Shown: positions 23,910 to 37,816 of the stretch, piece by piece
Layout: the number at the start of each line of letters is the position of its first letter
How positions within the stretch are numbered: the stretch's first letter is position 1
Source: Bursaphelenchus xylophilus
Lineage: Eukaryota; Nematoda; Chromadorea; Rhabditida; Aphelenchoididae
Length of the DNA: 64,000 bases
Assembly: GCA_904066235.2 (NCBI GenBank)
Contig: CAJFCV020000005.1
Location: forward strand, 6,567,501 to 6,631,500
Direction of reading: 5' to 3'
Position numbers and translations under genes: made by a program
Notes under the pieces: model-generated
Seen by the model: the letters and a program-made list of their open reading frames with translations, nothing else
The model's database searches: none
Told to the model about the DNA's origin: nothing

Positions 23910-25610
23910 ATGACGAGCCTGGTCGTCCCAGGTTTTTTTTGGTTATTTATCGGAAGGGTAATGTCGCTAATCCCTGAGCAAGTGCATTTATCGCTGGCAG
24001 ACGATCCCACCAGTATGAAAGTGCAGTTTGTTACCTTACACGATGTTCTAAGTGCTCCGTCAGTGTTGTATAGTTTTGACGATGGGATCTTGAACCGAGT
24101 GGAACCCGCTACAGTCAAGAAGTTTGTCTACGATAATGTTGTAAGGTACATCTACACTGCCGAACTTAAAAATTTGCCACCTAAGACAAATGTTAGTAAG
24201 TGATTACAAATTGTAAAGTAATATTATGGTTACGAATATATTTTCCCACTGAAGGGTACAAAGTTGGATCAGTTGAAGAATGGTACCCTCAGGCACAAAG
24301 TTTCAACTTCACCACATTCCCCGAAGGCAATGACTTCCCATATAGGATGTGTATTATGGGCGACTTGGGTGTCTTCAAAGGAGATTCCCTGCCTTATCTA
24401 ATTCAAGATGCCCAACAAGGACTCTATGATATACTGGTTCATGTCGGGGATATTGCCTACGATCTCCATACCAATTCTGGATATGTTGGAGACGAATTTA
24501 TGCGGGGATTGGAGCCAGCAGTCGCCCATGTTCCGTATATTGTAATTGCCGGAAACCATGAAGATGACAAGTTTAATTTCAGCAACTACAGATACAGATT
24601 TGACATGCCAAATGATCCTTTCGGAGATAATCAGTTTTACAGGTATATATGTCTAATATATCATGGTGACATTATGTTAGTTTTGATCTAGGACCAGTCC
24701 ATTTTATTGGGATCAGCACCGAATTCTATGGATTCTTCTACGAATATGGTCAGGAATCCGTATTCACTCAATACAACTGGCTAATAGACGACCTAAAGGT
24801 AGGTGTGACATAATTCCTATTCGTAGTTTAGAAAGCAAATGCCAATCGAGAGAACGTTCCTTTTATTGTCAGCTGGCAGCATCGTCCCTTCTACTGTTCC
24901 AACTCCAATTCTTTCGAATGTTCGAGCTTCGAAAACTCCCTGGTAAGCCATCGAACTCTAATATCCATGCCCTACATCCCTCCTTTTCCTCACTTGTTTA
25001 CTTATTTTCCCTTTCTATCAGATTCGGAAAGGATTCCAAGATATGCCAGGATTAGAGGATGTGTTTATCGAATACGGGATGGATATCGCGTTCTGGGGTC
25101 ACGAGCATTCCTACGAGAGGTTCTATCCCATCTTCAACCGGACGGCCTATAAGTCCAGCGATGTCTCGGACGATCCTTATGACAATCCCGTGGCCCCCAC
25201 ATATATCATCACAGGCTCGGCCGGATGTCATTCCACTCCCGCTGCCTTCGCCGAAGTGCCGGTCAATCATAGCGCGTTCAGGTGAGACAAGACGAACACA
25301 ACAATATTACACTAGACATAAATAAAAAGATTACTTTAGGTCCGAAGACTTCGGATATACAATTATGACGGTATTAAACAAGACTCATCTCCTGCTCGAA
25401 CAGATTTCCATAGAACAGCAGAAAAGACACGTAATAGACAGTATTTGGATCAAGAAGACGAAAGGAATTCATCCCAGTCATGTCAGATCCAAAAGACACG
25501 CCGGTCACCCCTTCCCCCATCCCGAAGAACAATGGCAATGTAACATGAAAGACCCTAGATGCAAACAAATTAGATTAAAAGAGCTACAGAAGTCCAACAG
25601 ATTAATTTAA
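23910..25610 (+). CDS. Secreted purple acid phosphatase (metallophosphoesterase)
   Basis: Binuclear-metal acid phosphatase of the plant/animal high-molecular-weight type (ACP7-like). A signal peptide is followed by a fibronectin-like N-terminal domain (VHLSLADDPTSMKVQFVTL). Metal motifs are in order: MGDLGVF, VGDIAYDL, IAGNHED, SWQHRPFYC and WGHEHSYERFYP. All ligand residues of the family are present. The C-terminal extension is basic and ends ELQKSNRLI. Exon joining FYS/FDLGPVHFIG uses a 38-bp intron. Several NxT/S sites suggest glycosylation. Confidence 0.92.
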
Positions 25611-25883
25611 TATTGTTGTGGTCACTCAACAGTTCCATTATCAACAGCTGTGCAACAGTTGAGGACTTTGTTATGTAATGTAATGTATTTACATTCTCTG
25701 TTGTCGCGAATTTGATTCATATTCAGAAAGGTTGATCCCTAACGTTTCCTCATAATGTAACTATTGGACGAATAAATATATTATACATATCGGCTGCATG
25801 TAGCGTCGCCCTGTCATTCCCAATTTGTGGAATTCGTTTTCCTTTTGTGGGAACGTGCTCTTCGAGAGACCGGAGGCCTCGAC
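25611..25883. other. 3' flank of acid phosphatase
   Basis: Contains an AATAAA (GAATAAATATATT) near 25770, likely the poly(A) signal of the phosphatase gene. Otherwise featureless. Confidence 0.4.
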
Positions 25884-26288
25884 ATGATTCAGACTGGGGT
25901 TATTTCCACCTCTTGGGGATACAATACATACCCGATCTCACCATTCATGTCGCCGGAAAGTGGCCGAGCAACAGCTGTCCCACACCACCTGCCCCCTTCC
26001 CTTTCCCGGAACTCCGTATTCAAATTACCCATCGGAAGGCAGATCGAATGCCGGTTCCCAGATAAATTGAACTTGGCCGAGCTGAGCAAAGAGTTCTTTG
26101 ATGAGCCGAATGGAAGAAGACATCCACTCCCTCTTATTTGGAGTCCGAGAGGAGAGTCCGCCCCTCCCACTCCTCGCCCCGATTTCGCGCAGTGCCATAA
26201 GCGGGATAAGCGAGCAAAGCCGGTCGGCTTCGGTCATCCGGGGGTCAGAGATGGACGCCTTTCGATCCGGGTATCTCTGAAAATATAA
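25884..26288 (+). CDS. Possible small Pro/Arg-rich protein
   Basis: A single-exon reading frame of 134 codons starting MIQTGVISTSWGYNTYPISP, continuing VFKLPIGRQIECRFPDKLN, LAELSKEFFDEPNGRRHPL and IWSPRGESAPPTPRPDFAQ, and ending RVSLKI. The composition is balanced and GC-rich compared with the flanks, and the frame is also open somewhat upstream of the ATG. There is no recognisable domain, signal peptide or membrane segment. A GTATCT donor-like site at 26270 might lead to a further exon, but joining it to the BAR-like gene gives a stop. I do not know the function; it may be spurious, since the opposite strand is also open. Confidence 0.35.
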   Translation: MIQTGVISTSWGYNTYPISPFMSPESGRATAVPHHLPPSLSRNSVFKLPIGRQIECRFPDKLNLAELSKEFFDEPNGRRHPLPLIWSPRGESAPPTPRPDFAQCHKRDKRAKPVGFGHPGVRDGRLSIRVSLKI

Positions 26289-27335
26289 TACGTGGGCAGC
26301 GTTTTTAAATTTTATTTTTTGCTCTTTCCGGACCATAAACGGCTCCATTCGTTTTCCCGCGTTTCCTGAGGTTCAGTTCTTCTTCTCTTTCCTTTTTTGT
26401 CGAACAAATTCTCATTCAGGGTCTGATCCAATTAAAATTTCATTTATGGCGCGGCATTTCTTTGTCTTTCCCATTCTGGACATTGATCGCGCACCGGGCG
26501 GTATGCACGCAAAAACAATGAAAATAAATAAAAACCCCGTCCGATTCGAGAGGCATACATAATCTAGTTACCCTTAGTGCGCCATCTGAGGAGACCTATT
26601 TCGTAATGAGTGTTACACGTATTATACCATGTTTTTTTGATGACTAAATAAAGTCTTTTCACACCCAACGAGGTCACTCATAACCATCATCACGGTTAAT
26701 TCATTCGTTTACCCACGAAGGTCAGCACTCCCTTATGTCCACTTTCCCTCTCATTCGCTGTCGTTATATCCGTTCACTCGGCGCGACGGGGTGACATTCA
26801 AGGCACTGAGAGTGGAAGGCACAGAATTGAGTCAAAGTGGACGCGCAGATGGCCCGCGCGCGTCTTGGCTTGCCTTGCATTATGTCTAAATTTATTTCAT
26901 TTTCAATGTTTTACTCGGGTTTTTCACACAAAAGCCCGACGGGCGCCACTCTTGGCGCTTTACTGTTTAAGCAAAGCTCTTTAAGTTTTTTGCCCAGCGG
27001 AACGTAAAACAATGCATATTATACTAGACCCATGCTAGTCTGGACCCTCCGAAAAAACTTACCGAACAGGCCATTTTCGGGTCCTCACCGACCCACATTG
27101 TCCTCAGACCCACGGTTAGAAGCCGTGTTATGCAAATGAGGCAAATAAGCCCTCAAGAAAAAATTCTGCGCGAATTTTTCTTCATGAAAATTTGGCGGAA
27201 AAAGCTTTCGGAGGTCGAGGCTGGACCCTCGCGCTGGTTACGCTCCCCCACCCACAGTTCCCTAACATAGAGATAACATCGGTTTTTTCTTTTTCAGCCC
27301 CCATTTCAATCTATTTGGGAGTTCAATACCTAAAA
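26289..27335. other. Intergenic, upstream of the BAR-like gene
   Basis: About 1 kb with GC-rich patches near 26780-26990 and no supported gene. A TTTTTCAG ending at 27298 lies 37 bp before the next start codon and may be its trans-splice acceptor. Confidence 0.45.
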
Positions 27336-29387
27336 ATGGCCTCACAAAGAAATAAACTTACAAAGTTGTTTCGAAACGAGAGCTCCTACGAAGCTGATGA
27401 GGTCAATCTTCTGCTTGATGGTCTGAACGAGATGGAGATTACGAGGTAAAGCCTATATCTAAACTTTCATATTCCACAGTATACCTTGATATTCTAAACT
27501 TGGCTATAACGATAATTGTATTTCAACATAACTCTCACTCGAGTTGTTTCAGCAAATGCCTAGCAAAAGCAGCAGAATCAGAGCGAAGAGGGATCGATGC
27601 CATTGCCAGTTGGGCCAAGAGATCAAGGAATTCGGCCATAGACGATGTAATGCAACATACCGCTCAATTATTTCATTTATACACGGAAAAACAGAAGCAG
27701 TTCAACCGAGATCATGATCACTTTGTGCAGGTAAAACATAAATTATTTTAGTCGAGATTATTCAAAAAAAAATGTTGGGATTGGAACTTGACCAGCGCGA
27801 CCGCCGACTGGTACTAGTATTCTTTTTTTGGCTAACTACCACAAAATTTTCTTCAAAATGCCTGGTTTTTTACCATTTTTGAAACTTGACGGATATGCTT
27901 GATCGGGGTTCTTTACCTGTCCGGTCAAGTTTCAGTACCAGTTCACAACATTTCATCTTGCCAACCGTGTTTACCATATATGTTGTGGTTCCGACAAATT
28001 TTCTAGAATGTCTGTCAGGCTGACTAGATATTCTAGATTGTATTATAATGAGTCAGATCCCTTCCACGGCCGGTCAATCCGATTTTAGTCTTTTTTGAAC
28101 TTGCAACTATTTCTATGATGTCACTTTTCGTCTGAGCGGAAAATTCCTGATCGTTTGTGGAACAGCAGGGAAAACTGAATAGCAGCTTTGGTATAAACCT
28201 TATTAAACAGCCGCTTACTGTAATTTGCCTATCTTTGTCTTTTCAGCAACTCAAAAAGATAGCGGAAATCGAATACCGAGTCCGAGAGTACGAGAAGAAC
28301 CTCCGCAAGAAAGAAGGTCGAGTACTTTCGATACGAAAACAGATTACAAGGTCATCCTACTTCTGGAAAAAGAGCACGTCGGAGATGGCGGCGCTGAGAC
28401 GAGTCGAGGATGAGGCCACGTTGGAAGTGGAGAAGGCCAGAAGAAGATTGAACACTGCTCAACAAGAGGCCGAGGTTGTCAAGATGTTCCTGTTCCGACA
28501 AGGCATGATGGGATTGGCTGACAGTTACAGAATCCTCAACGAACACTGTCGAACCATCTTCAATTGTCATCGAGAAATCACGGAGATGGTCCCGGCATTA
28601 ACCACCCACAACATTAATAATTTGACCTATGATGGTGTGCCTTTTACGAGGGAGAGGATAGGTGAAGTCCGAAGGGCGCTGAACAGCGAAGATATCAGAT
28701 TACAATATAATCCGCCCGGATTTGGAAGAGCCATGAGGCCCGTCAGTCATTACCAGCCGGGCACTCCGCCTCCGCCATATTCCGCCGTCTCTCGGCCCCC
28801 ATCTTTCCCTGTAAGTTCGATAATATAAGGATGGTGACATACAAATAAAATCGGGTTTCGTTGCCAGAAACCACCATTTCTTGTCTGTTAGGCCTCTAGA
28901 CAAGAAATGCACAATTCTTGTCTGAGCAGAGAAAAAAAGAAAAAAATCTTCACGGGGAGAGAGCAGAAATTTGCGCAATATTGCGCAATTTCAGACAAGA
29001 ATTACGCATTTCTTGTCTAGAAGCCTAACAGACAAGAAATGGCGGTTTCTGGCCACGAAAACCGATTTGATTTGTATGTCACCATCCTTATATCAAGGCA
29101 TCGGGGCTTGCGGTTTTATTGCATAACAACGGATTGTATCCTGGATTTTACAGATTGTTGTAAATTACGTGTTGTTGACTGACCATATTACATTTTAGCC
29201 GACCAACTTCAGCGACTCTCAACTTCGTGGAATCAGCGAAGGGCTCGCCACTCCACTAAGTGTAAATGCGCCCATCAGACATCCAACGGCGCCTCTGCCA
29301 ACGCCTTTGTCTGCTTCTCAGAACTCAGGACATCGCCAACGAGTCTATCCTGACCTCTCACAGGAATTAGCCCTACGGAATCTATGA
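27336..29387 (+). CDS. BAR-domain-like coiled-coil protein with PPPPY motif
   Basis: A 346-residue protein from exons 27336-27445, 27553-27730, 28247-28810 and 29199-29387. Residues about 30-240 are almost entirely helical and rich in Arg/Lys/Glu (for example AAESERRGIDAIASWAKRSR and AEIEYRVREYEKNLRKKEG). This is the look of an antiparallel BAR or eisosome/FAM92-like module that binds curved membrane. The C-terminal part is disordered with GTPPPPYSAV, a PPxY motif for WW-domain E3 ligases, and ends RVYPDLSQELALRNL. The domain assignment is by pattern only. A palindromic element sits in the last intron. Confidence 0.7.
28826..29090. mobile_element. Palindromic MITE in an intron, TA target duplication
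   Basis: About 265 bp of inverted repeat, with outer arms reading AAGGATGGTGACATACAAAT and its reverse complement, flanked by TA. Each arm also carries two copies of an inner repeat containing TTTCTTGTCT, so the arms have nested inverted structure. No coding capacity. It lies in the last intron (28811-29198) of the BAR-like gene. Confidence 0.75.
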
Positions 29388-30811
29388 TCTCCCACTTTCA
29401 AATCCATCAATCTGGTCACTTACTATGTCGTATATGTAGTTTCTTAGCTATTGTTTGTAAAAATGGTTGTAATTAACAATTCTTCCAACGATCGGTTTAA
29501 TAAAAGGTTTAAGATTCATCTAAAGCCTCATCATTTTCTCAAATTCTTTTTCGATTGTTCCTATTTTTGCGTTTCCTATGTGTCCATTATCTCTCGTCTT
29601 TCCTCAAGGGCTCAGGTCGTTTTTACAGCACCATACTTCCTGTTACGTAACCCGGGTTTTTCGGCATATCATACGTTTGGTGCAAAAGAATTGGATAATA
29701 TAAACACTTGCTTTCGATGCTCCGTTAGATACCATTCTTACCTTCTCTCCAGCCGTCATCACCTGGAATTTGCTCCTCAAAAGCCGCGAAAATGGATCTT
29801 GAAAACGAAAACCGAGGCCCAGCGAAAGAGAAAGGAGTATTCAAATTTCATAAAAAACTGTAAGTTGATATTTTAATGGAAACAGAAATTAAAATAAAAT
29901 TGTACGAAACGATGAACTTCTTCGTATAATACCATTTATCCGCAAATCCTTCATAAAAATCGTGTCTGGAGAAGAGGATAATCGAGAAAATATCATAACA
30001 ATTGAGAGACATAAAGAGAGAAGATAGAGTAATCTATAAGAACTGTCGAGTGTAGGGAATGGGGCCAAGAGTGTCACAATACAATAAAGTTATCAGTTAA
30101 GTTAAGCAAAAAAGTGTTGGCGAGTCGGGCTACAGACGCTCCACAGTCGGGGTAGATGGAAGGAGGCGGCAGACCGGCGGGACATCATGCCCGAGGGCGA
30201 TTGGAGCACATGAACCAATCTTTGATAATCCTGACCGGTCGATCGGGAAGGATGTGTTGCAATAAAGTCTAAATTTTAGATTACACATCCTCTAGATTCC
30301 CGATCAGACTCTCATGGCATGCTCTCGAGGTCCGCCCATTCCTCTAAGTACTAGGAACGACAACTACTGACTGTACAATAATAGGAGTCTGCTTGTCCAG
30401 GTAGAGGGGGCACTCGGCATCGCTTTTATGACCTATTCCCGGATGGGACTCGATTATTAGGGGGCCGGGGACATGGCTTTCGGTGCGCAGAGTGCGTGAG
30501 CGGGGGATGCGAGAAACAAAAAAGAAAGTCTGAAAAAAGAAAGAAAACTCGAATTAAACTAGGACCAGCAAGAAGAGAGAAGACCGAGGCTGGCCGGGAA
30601 GGCCGGACGACCGTGGCCCGGTCTCCCATTCGCCCCAAATTTAATTAATCCGAACGGGATTACAAGAAAAAGTGGAAGTAAACAAGAGTCCATCATCATT
30701 ATGTTATCAAGGTTGAACAAAATAATCGAACTAGAAAACCAGAGACTTTACTGACATTCACACGAAAAACGTATAAAATAAAGAGAAGACATGATCAAGT
30801 TGGGCCCGCAC
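29388..30811. other. Convergent intergenic / calmodulin 3' region
   Basis: Begins with the 3' UTR of the BAR-like gene (AATAAA near 29500). From about 29880 the + strand becomes purine-rich, suggesting transcribed minus-strand sequence, probably the calmodulin 3' UTR. No gene could be supported. A 23-codon ATG frame at about 29790 preceded by an acceptor-like CTCTCCAG is noted but not annotated. Confidence 0.4.
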
Positions 30812-31988
<1,177 letters not shown>

Positions 31989-34900
31989 TTTAATTTGTGG
32001 GGTGTTGGTCAGTCGAGAGGGATATCGATAATATAAAGCTAGTTGAAAGGAGCAACCGCACTCGACGAAACGGCACCGCTTGAATGGAGAACACCGGTGG
32101 AGTACAGTGCGTTCGAACGATAAACCGTTGAAAACACCTGAAATTCCAAGAACGATAAAAAATGTGAAAAATGAACGACGAAATCATCAAAAATCGCGGA
32201 TGAAAAGAATCACGAAAACTTGGGGGATCGGTTGAGAAGCCCTATAATAAATACACAAAAATGCAAATCATAACGGGTTTATGGTTTCAAGAGGTGGGGC
32301 TGAAGGTCGTGTTCTCAACAAGTCGGCAGCAGCGGCGTCGATGATGATGGAACGGGCGGTGGACTGCACCGTCACCGGCGACACGCAACACCACAATGTG
32401 TAAATGAGCGCGAGCACCACGAGAAGAGGGCCGCGGCCGGTTGGACGGACGGAAGAGGGCAGCCTAGAGTCATTCATTGCAGTCAGTCAGGCAAGGCCTG
32501 GAGTCTCAAAGTCAAACGGACGGGGAAGGATAAGAAGGGAGAGAAAGGGAAAGTGGAGGGGAAAGCAGCAGAAAGAGAAGAATGGAAGGAAGGCTTTTCT
32601 TTCACTCTCTCCGCTCCCCGTGCCCCGTTCTCTCGTATAGGCGTGCTCTCTGGTCTACTCTCTCGCTCTCTCTTTTCTTGCCTCGCGGCGAGAAACGGCC
32701 TGATTTTCGGCTTCGCTGCCGCTCCGTCCCACCGATTTCGTAGCCCACTTTCCTTGTTGATAGGTCCCGTATTGACCAAGCGGCTTTCTTGAGTGCCCTC
32801 CGTTCTCGATGGCATGATCAACAAGTGCTGTGAGGCTAGGACAGAAAACGGCCGCGCGACAATTCCCTCAAAAAGCAATTAAGGCAGCCCGGGAAACCCA
32901 AAGTTAATTAAAGTTTAAGTGGCCCGTGAAGCGGCTCAGAAGAGCTATTGACTAGTGGAATATGGGGCCGATGGTGGGGGGTTCCAATCCTGTCCGGCCC
33001 GGACTGTCTAGCGTCTGAATATATTATTTGTGTTTAAAACTTTGTCAAAAACGATATCAACTCGGGAAGCGAACAAATAACGGTGAAAAAATTTTTAAAA
33101 GTTGGGTACCTATTTAATTCAAGGAGTACAAAATAAGGCGGAGGAAGAGAGCGACTAATTTGGAGAACACAAGTTATGTAATCAAAAGGAACGAGTACAA
33201 ATACAAAATCAATGAAAGGCGAAACAACGAGGAAATTGGAATAAAATGGAGCGTAGAAGTAAAAGGTTTGGCAGGACGGAATGCGGCTCCAAATCAAACA
33301 TATCATGTGTCGATAAGAGGATGAAAGTCGATGTCACTTAAATTCCTTGGATGGGACCTTGAGATCCCGGAGGGCTCCTGCACTCGATTAGAGCAAACAA
33401 AAGTAGCGAAAGGAGGGGAGGGATGCAACAGCAAGAAACGCGATTGCTGGTCAACCGCGATCAAGATCTCACCCAGAGAGATGACCGGAGATCAACCAAT
33501 GGAAAGTAGTCGAAAAGACGAGTAAACCCAGTAAAGGCACCCTAGAGGAACAATAAAATTAGCAACTAACACGCCATAATGTCAGAGACAAATGAAACTT
33601 CAAGCGAATTAATGCCGTACCCGATTGAACGCTGCGAATTGACGGAATCGGAGAACATGAATCCAACGAATTCGTTCGAGAAGAGAATGGAGGACACGCA
33701 GGGTTCCTCTCGGACGCTCTTTTCGTCCCAGCTTTTGGCCTAGACCGGGGGCTATGGCCAGCCAAAGACGGACCCGTCTAGCCATGGCAAGGCGAAAAAA
33801 ATAGAAGATGGCGGCGTCAAACAAGCAAGCAAGGAGCGCGCGAAAAAAGAATAGAAACCCCATAGCAACGGGCAGCTTGTCATGCCCAGATCCGGCCTAG
33901 AGGGAGAAAGGGGGGGGGGGTGCCTGAGGGCCGTGTTGTCGTCTCGGCGCTGGTCAGAGCGGCGGCGTGCAGGAACGAGGTGCGAGGAGGGAAGCCTGCC
34001 TTAGTTCTGGGTTTCTTCCCTCTCAACGACCGCATTCGTCCCCTCGCGGTTTCAGAGACCCGGCCGCGAGCGCACCAGAAACGGCGGCCAAACGCCCCTG
34101 GCACACCGCAAAAGCCATCTGTGGTCAAAAACTGGGCCAGTCTGCATGCGGAGGAAATTCCGTGCGTCCCTTTTGGCTCATGGTAGATAAGAAGGCGCGT
34201 GGCCAAGGTAAATCGAGTCGCGGGGATGGTCGGAACGGCCACCAGACCGTGCTCCTTTCATCCCTCACCCAGACGGCTTTGGTCTCCTGCTTTTAATGGA
34301 GGCATGAAAATGGTCGACAGAGAAGGAAGGGGTGTCGTTATAGCCCCGACATCCCACCAACAAATCTCACCTACCGGCAGTTCAATAATTGAGGACCAAA
34401 ATAAATGCGGAAAGAAAATAAATTACCCCGAAGAATAATGAAACACACCGCCACTCCGTATGAAAGCGAAGAACAAAATGACCCGGATACCTGAAAACAA
34501 TCACCAAAACAAGGCGGCCAAAGAAGACCATCCACTGACCCGAGGCGGTTTGCTTGGAGGGTCATATTTAGATGATCCAAGCCCCGGGGTGTGATTCGTA
34601 TCGAGACGAAAAATACGGAGGCTAGGTCAAGGAAGAGGACCGGTTGGTGCTTACGAGGAAGGTACTGGACCTGCTGGCCAGACTGCCAACAGGCGCCATT
34701 TGAACGGCCTCGAGGGCAAGACAAGGAACCCGACGGCCAAGAAACCACAAAATATAAGGCCCTTACTAAGAGGACGACCAGCAGACGAAAGCCTCGAGAG
34801 CAGGGAGAACTAATGCCAGATGGAAGTGTTTTGAAATTGAGCAGCTATTTAAATACGAAGGAGTGTTCATGACCAGCTCTATTCATCATGGGAGGGTTCG

Positions 34901-36158
34901 TCCTGTTCTTTCTAACTCGGATGACAGCGCTTTTAATGCCTAACATATTTCTAATACCTACCCAGTTAATAAAGTCTTGGCTTTATGGTAAACATCAGAT
35001 CTATGCATCAGCCAAAAAAATCTGACAGTGATTCCAGAAATAAACCGATTTTACTACACAAAACCTAGCACTTTTCGCTGTATTCACGCGAGATTAAGAC
35101 AGCCCCAAATTAATTTTGAGGGTCCAGCGCTGTAAAAAATAGCTGACACGCAACCTCTCTGGCTTTCATTCCGTTTCGACGGGAATATTTATGGATGGGA
35201 ATTAATGGTTGGCGGTTTAAAAAATAACTTTTAAAACAAAATTCGTCTAGATGCTTTCCGAGACAACAAACCCCCAATAAGCGAAGGGAAGAAGAGAAAA
35301 GACACCGAAAACAAAGCCGATTACGCATTTCATAAGATTCTACACTGAAATTTATTAAAAAGATTACACTGCCACCAATCGAGAAATCAAGGGGCCATCC
35401 TCGAGGGGAATGTGAGTCATGAAACGCCAAGCCTTAAAAGGAACGAGAAAAAAGAAAGCACTTTTCGAATTAACGTCGGAATTAAGGAATTCCTCAGTCG
35501 AGCGAACGACGTCCAAACCCTTTATCTGCACATCAGAATTAGGGGAAAGCCCCTATTTCAAAAACAAATTAGAAACAGAGGATAAAGGGATCTACATTTT
35601 AGTGCACACACGTGGGGTCTAAACCCTTTTTATTTCACATCACCACAGCCCCATTGTGGTTGCTCCATAAAACTGCCCGATGCCTTAGAACGTGCTGCTC
35701 CACGCCCGAAAACCGCCTTTTCGAGCCGAAATTGGGTGCTTAAACACCTAGATAAAGACCCGTCAAGCTCGGCAGGTCACAAGATTTACGAAACCAATGC
35801 AAACATCCGGAAAATAGAGAGAAAAATTTCTTTAGCAAAGTCTACAAAAAATATCTCTCTCACTGCAGAAGCCGTTTCTGAATCAGGGAAGGAAACGTCA
35901 AAAACACGGATGCCGTGGGCACTTTTCATGCATTCGGGCTTATGAATCAGACAAGAACGAGTCCTAAAAGTTTTGATGAGACGTAATCGATATTAACCAT
36001 AGTCGGCAAAATTATGTTCTCAAAATGCTCCTTTAAAGCAACTCTACACAACAAAAAATAAAGGTAACCTGCATTAGCGCTGTCATTAACAGGAGAAAGA
36101 GAAAACACTAAATAGGGGTGAACTTTAATAACAAAACAATAAAAGTATTAACAGATTC
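31989..36158 (-). other. Calmodulin 5' leader and large upstream non-coding region
   Basis: The piece 31989-32137 reads as a 5' UTR exon preceded by TTGGAATTTCAG on the minus strand. Beyond it, 4 kb on the + strand is markedly purine-rich, which on the minus strand is the T-rich pattern of nematode introns. GC-rich islands (32400-32800, 33600-34300) and consensus minus-strand donors near 34372 and 34656 could be alternative first exons and promoters. Open frames here lack coding character. A G10 run lies at about 33911. No protein gene is supported. Confidence 0.5.
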
Positions 36159-37691
36159 CTAATTAGCCTCGACTTGTTTTTGTTCCTTCTCGATGGCATC
36201 ACTTCTCCGGAGGGTCTTCTTGTCCTCTTCTAATAGTAATTCCATGTCCACGCCCATGGCCAACAATCTCTTCCGTCGCTGCTCTTTGGGTAAGAGCTTG
36301 GGATCGGTTTCGATGCCGTCCTTTATATGGAGTTTGTTTTCGTGCTGAAGGATTCTCTCCACTTGATCAGACCACATGTATCCACTGGGAGATCCGACCA
36401 TTAGATGACGAAGACGACCCTTCGAAAGTTGATCCAATCTCTCGAACTCAACCTCACTCATTTCAGGGACTTGTTTTCTGATGGTGGACGTTACAATCGG
36501 TTGATCATCATCATTGACAGTCGCCTTTTCGGAGATTTTCCCGTGAATGTAATAGAGTTCTCCATTATCATCTTCCACAAAGACATTGCCTATAAATAAA
36601 TTAATATAATCCCCACATGGACAACAAGAGGAAGAGGAAATGCCGTACCCTTGGCGTCAATAACAGCTCTGTCATCTTCTTTTAGTTTGTTTTCCCATTC
36701 GAGTCTCTCCAGCTCCTTATCAAAGTTGAGGCCAGTAACAATGAGACCAGGTATCATCTCTTCTAGCATCAAAACCGTCTTCCCCAGGTGAGGAATATGA
36801 TCTAATCCCTCTAATCGGAGATATTTCAAATTCTTGGCGGTCCGCAACGCAGCCAAACCTTTGTGTGTAATATTTTTACAGCCAGAGAGGTCCAAGAATT
36901 CCAACGTAGATCCACAAACTCCACCCACTCTACTCAGGGCCCAGTCATCAATGAATTCGCAGTTGGCTAACCGAAGCATCCTGAGATGTTTGAGGTCGTA
37001 GAGATTGTCAAAACCTAAGAAATTTAACTTCATTATGAATTTGCTACCTTCATACATCAGTTCTGTGCCTGAGGCGTCGATCGCTTCTACATAAAGACCA
37101 GGGATTTGTCTTCCGGGTAAAGAATACCTGCCCCATCGATCCTTCTTATACCAGTTATTGTCTCCTATAAACTTTACAGCAGCCTTTCGATGGACAAGGA
37201 AATGAGCAGCAGCCAGGTCTGCCCCAAGGAAGAGAAGTCGTTCCGCAATAAATCTAAAACACAAAATCTAATGTTATGAATATTTCCTACCGTTGATCGT
37301 ATTGTCTTAATTGGAAGGCTTCATACCGCCTTACTCTTCGAATATTGTCGTAACTATGGTCCACATATCTTAGAGTGGTGTGATCGGTCAATAACTTTAA
37401 AGATGGGGCATTCTGATCTCTTCGGGACTGATCTTCGAATTGTTTCTTTGGCAAGGCTAAACTGACAATAAACCTTTACAAAGGAACTAACTTACCATCT
37501 TCCCTTCGTTCTGGATGAATATAGAATTCGTCAGAGAATCTGTGCATCTGTTTGACGGCTTCATCGCCCTTCTTTTTGAAAATGGTATCCTTCTCCAGAT
37601 CTTGCCATCGCTCATACTTTGGCCACCAATGGATCCGAATCCATTTCCTGGAGACCTCTGCTGTTGTGTGAAGTCTCCTTACCGAGTTCAT
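36159..37691 (-). CDS. DMAC2 / ATP5S-like leucine-rich repeat mitochondrial protein
   Basis: Resembles distal membrane-arm assembly component 2 (ATP synthase subunit s family), involved in mitochondrial complex I assembly. The N-terminus MNSVRRLHTTAEVSRKW is a plausible mitochondrial presequence. IHWWPKYERWQDLEKDT follows, then GDNNWYKKDRWGRYSLPG and short leucine-rich repeats: LKHLRMLRLANCEFIDDW, LEFLDLSGCKNITHKGL and LKYLRLEGLDH. The C-terminal part is a charged helical extension (LPKEQRRKRLLAMGVDME) longer than in the vertebrate protein. The start lies 125 bp after the DRG1 stop on the same strand, so co-transcription is likely. Confidence 0.75.
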
Positions 37692-37816
37692 CCACCTCTC
37701 CAGATTAAAATCAATGGTAATATTATAAAGTAACCGGGCAGTACAACCACACTTACAACACCAGGTACAAGAATTCATAGAATATTTAATCAAACATAAC
37801 AAATAACATTTCAGAA

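Noticed and set aside
27888..27931. Short hairpin GAAACTTGAC/GTCAAGTTTC in the second BAR-like intron
   Set aside because: Only about 10 bp of stem, no target duplication, and no matching longer arms.
32941..33000. GGTTCCAATCC as a tRNA B box
   Set aside because: No matching A box or cloverleaf around it; no tRNA gene was convincing anywhere in the window.
33880..34748. Long open frames on both strands as protein genes
   Set aside because: GC-rich non-coding DNA tends to be open; there are no splice structure, motif or family matches and the codon choice is erratic.
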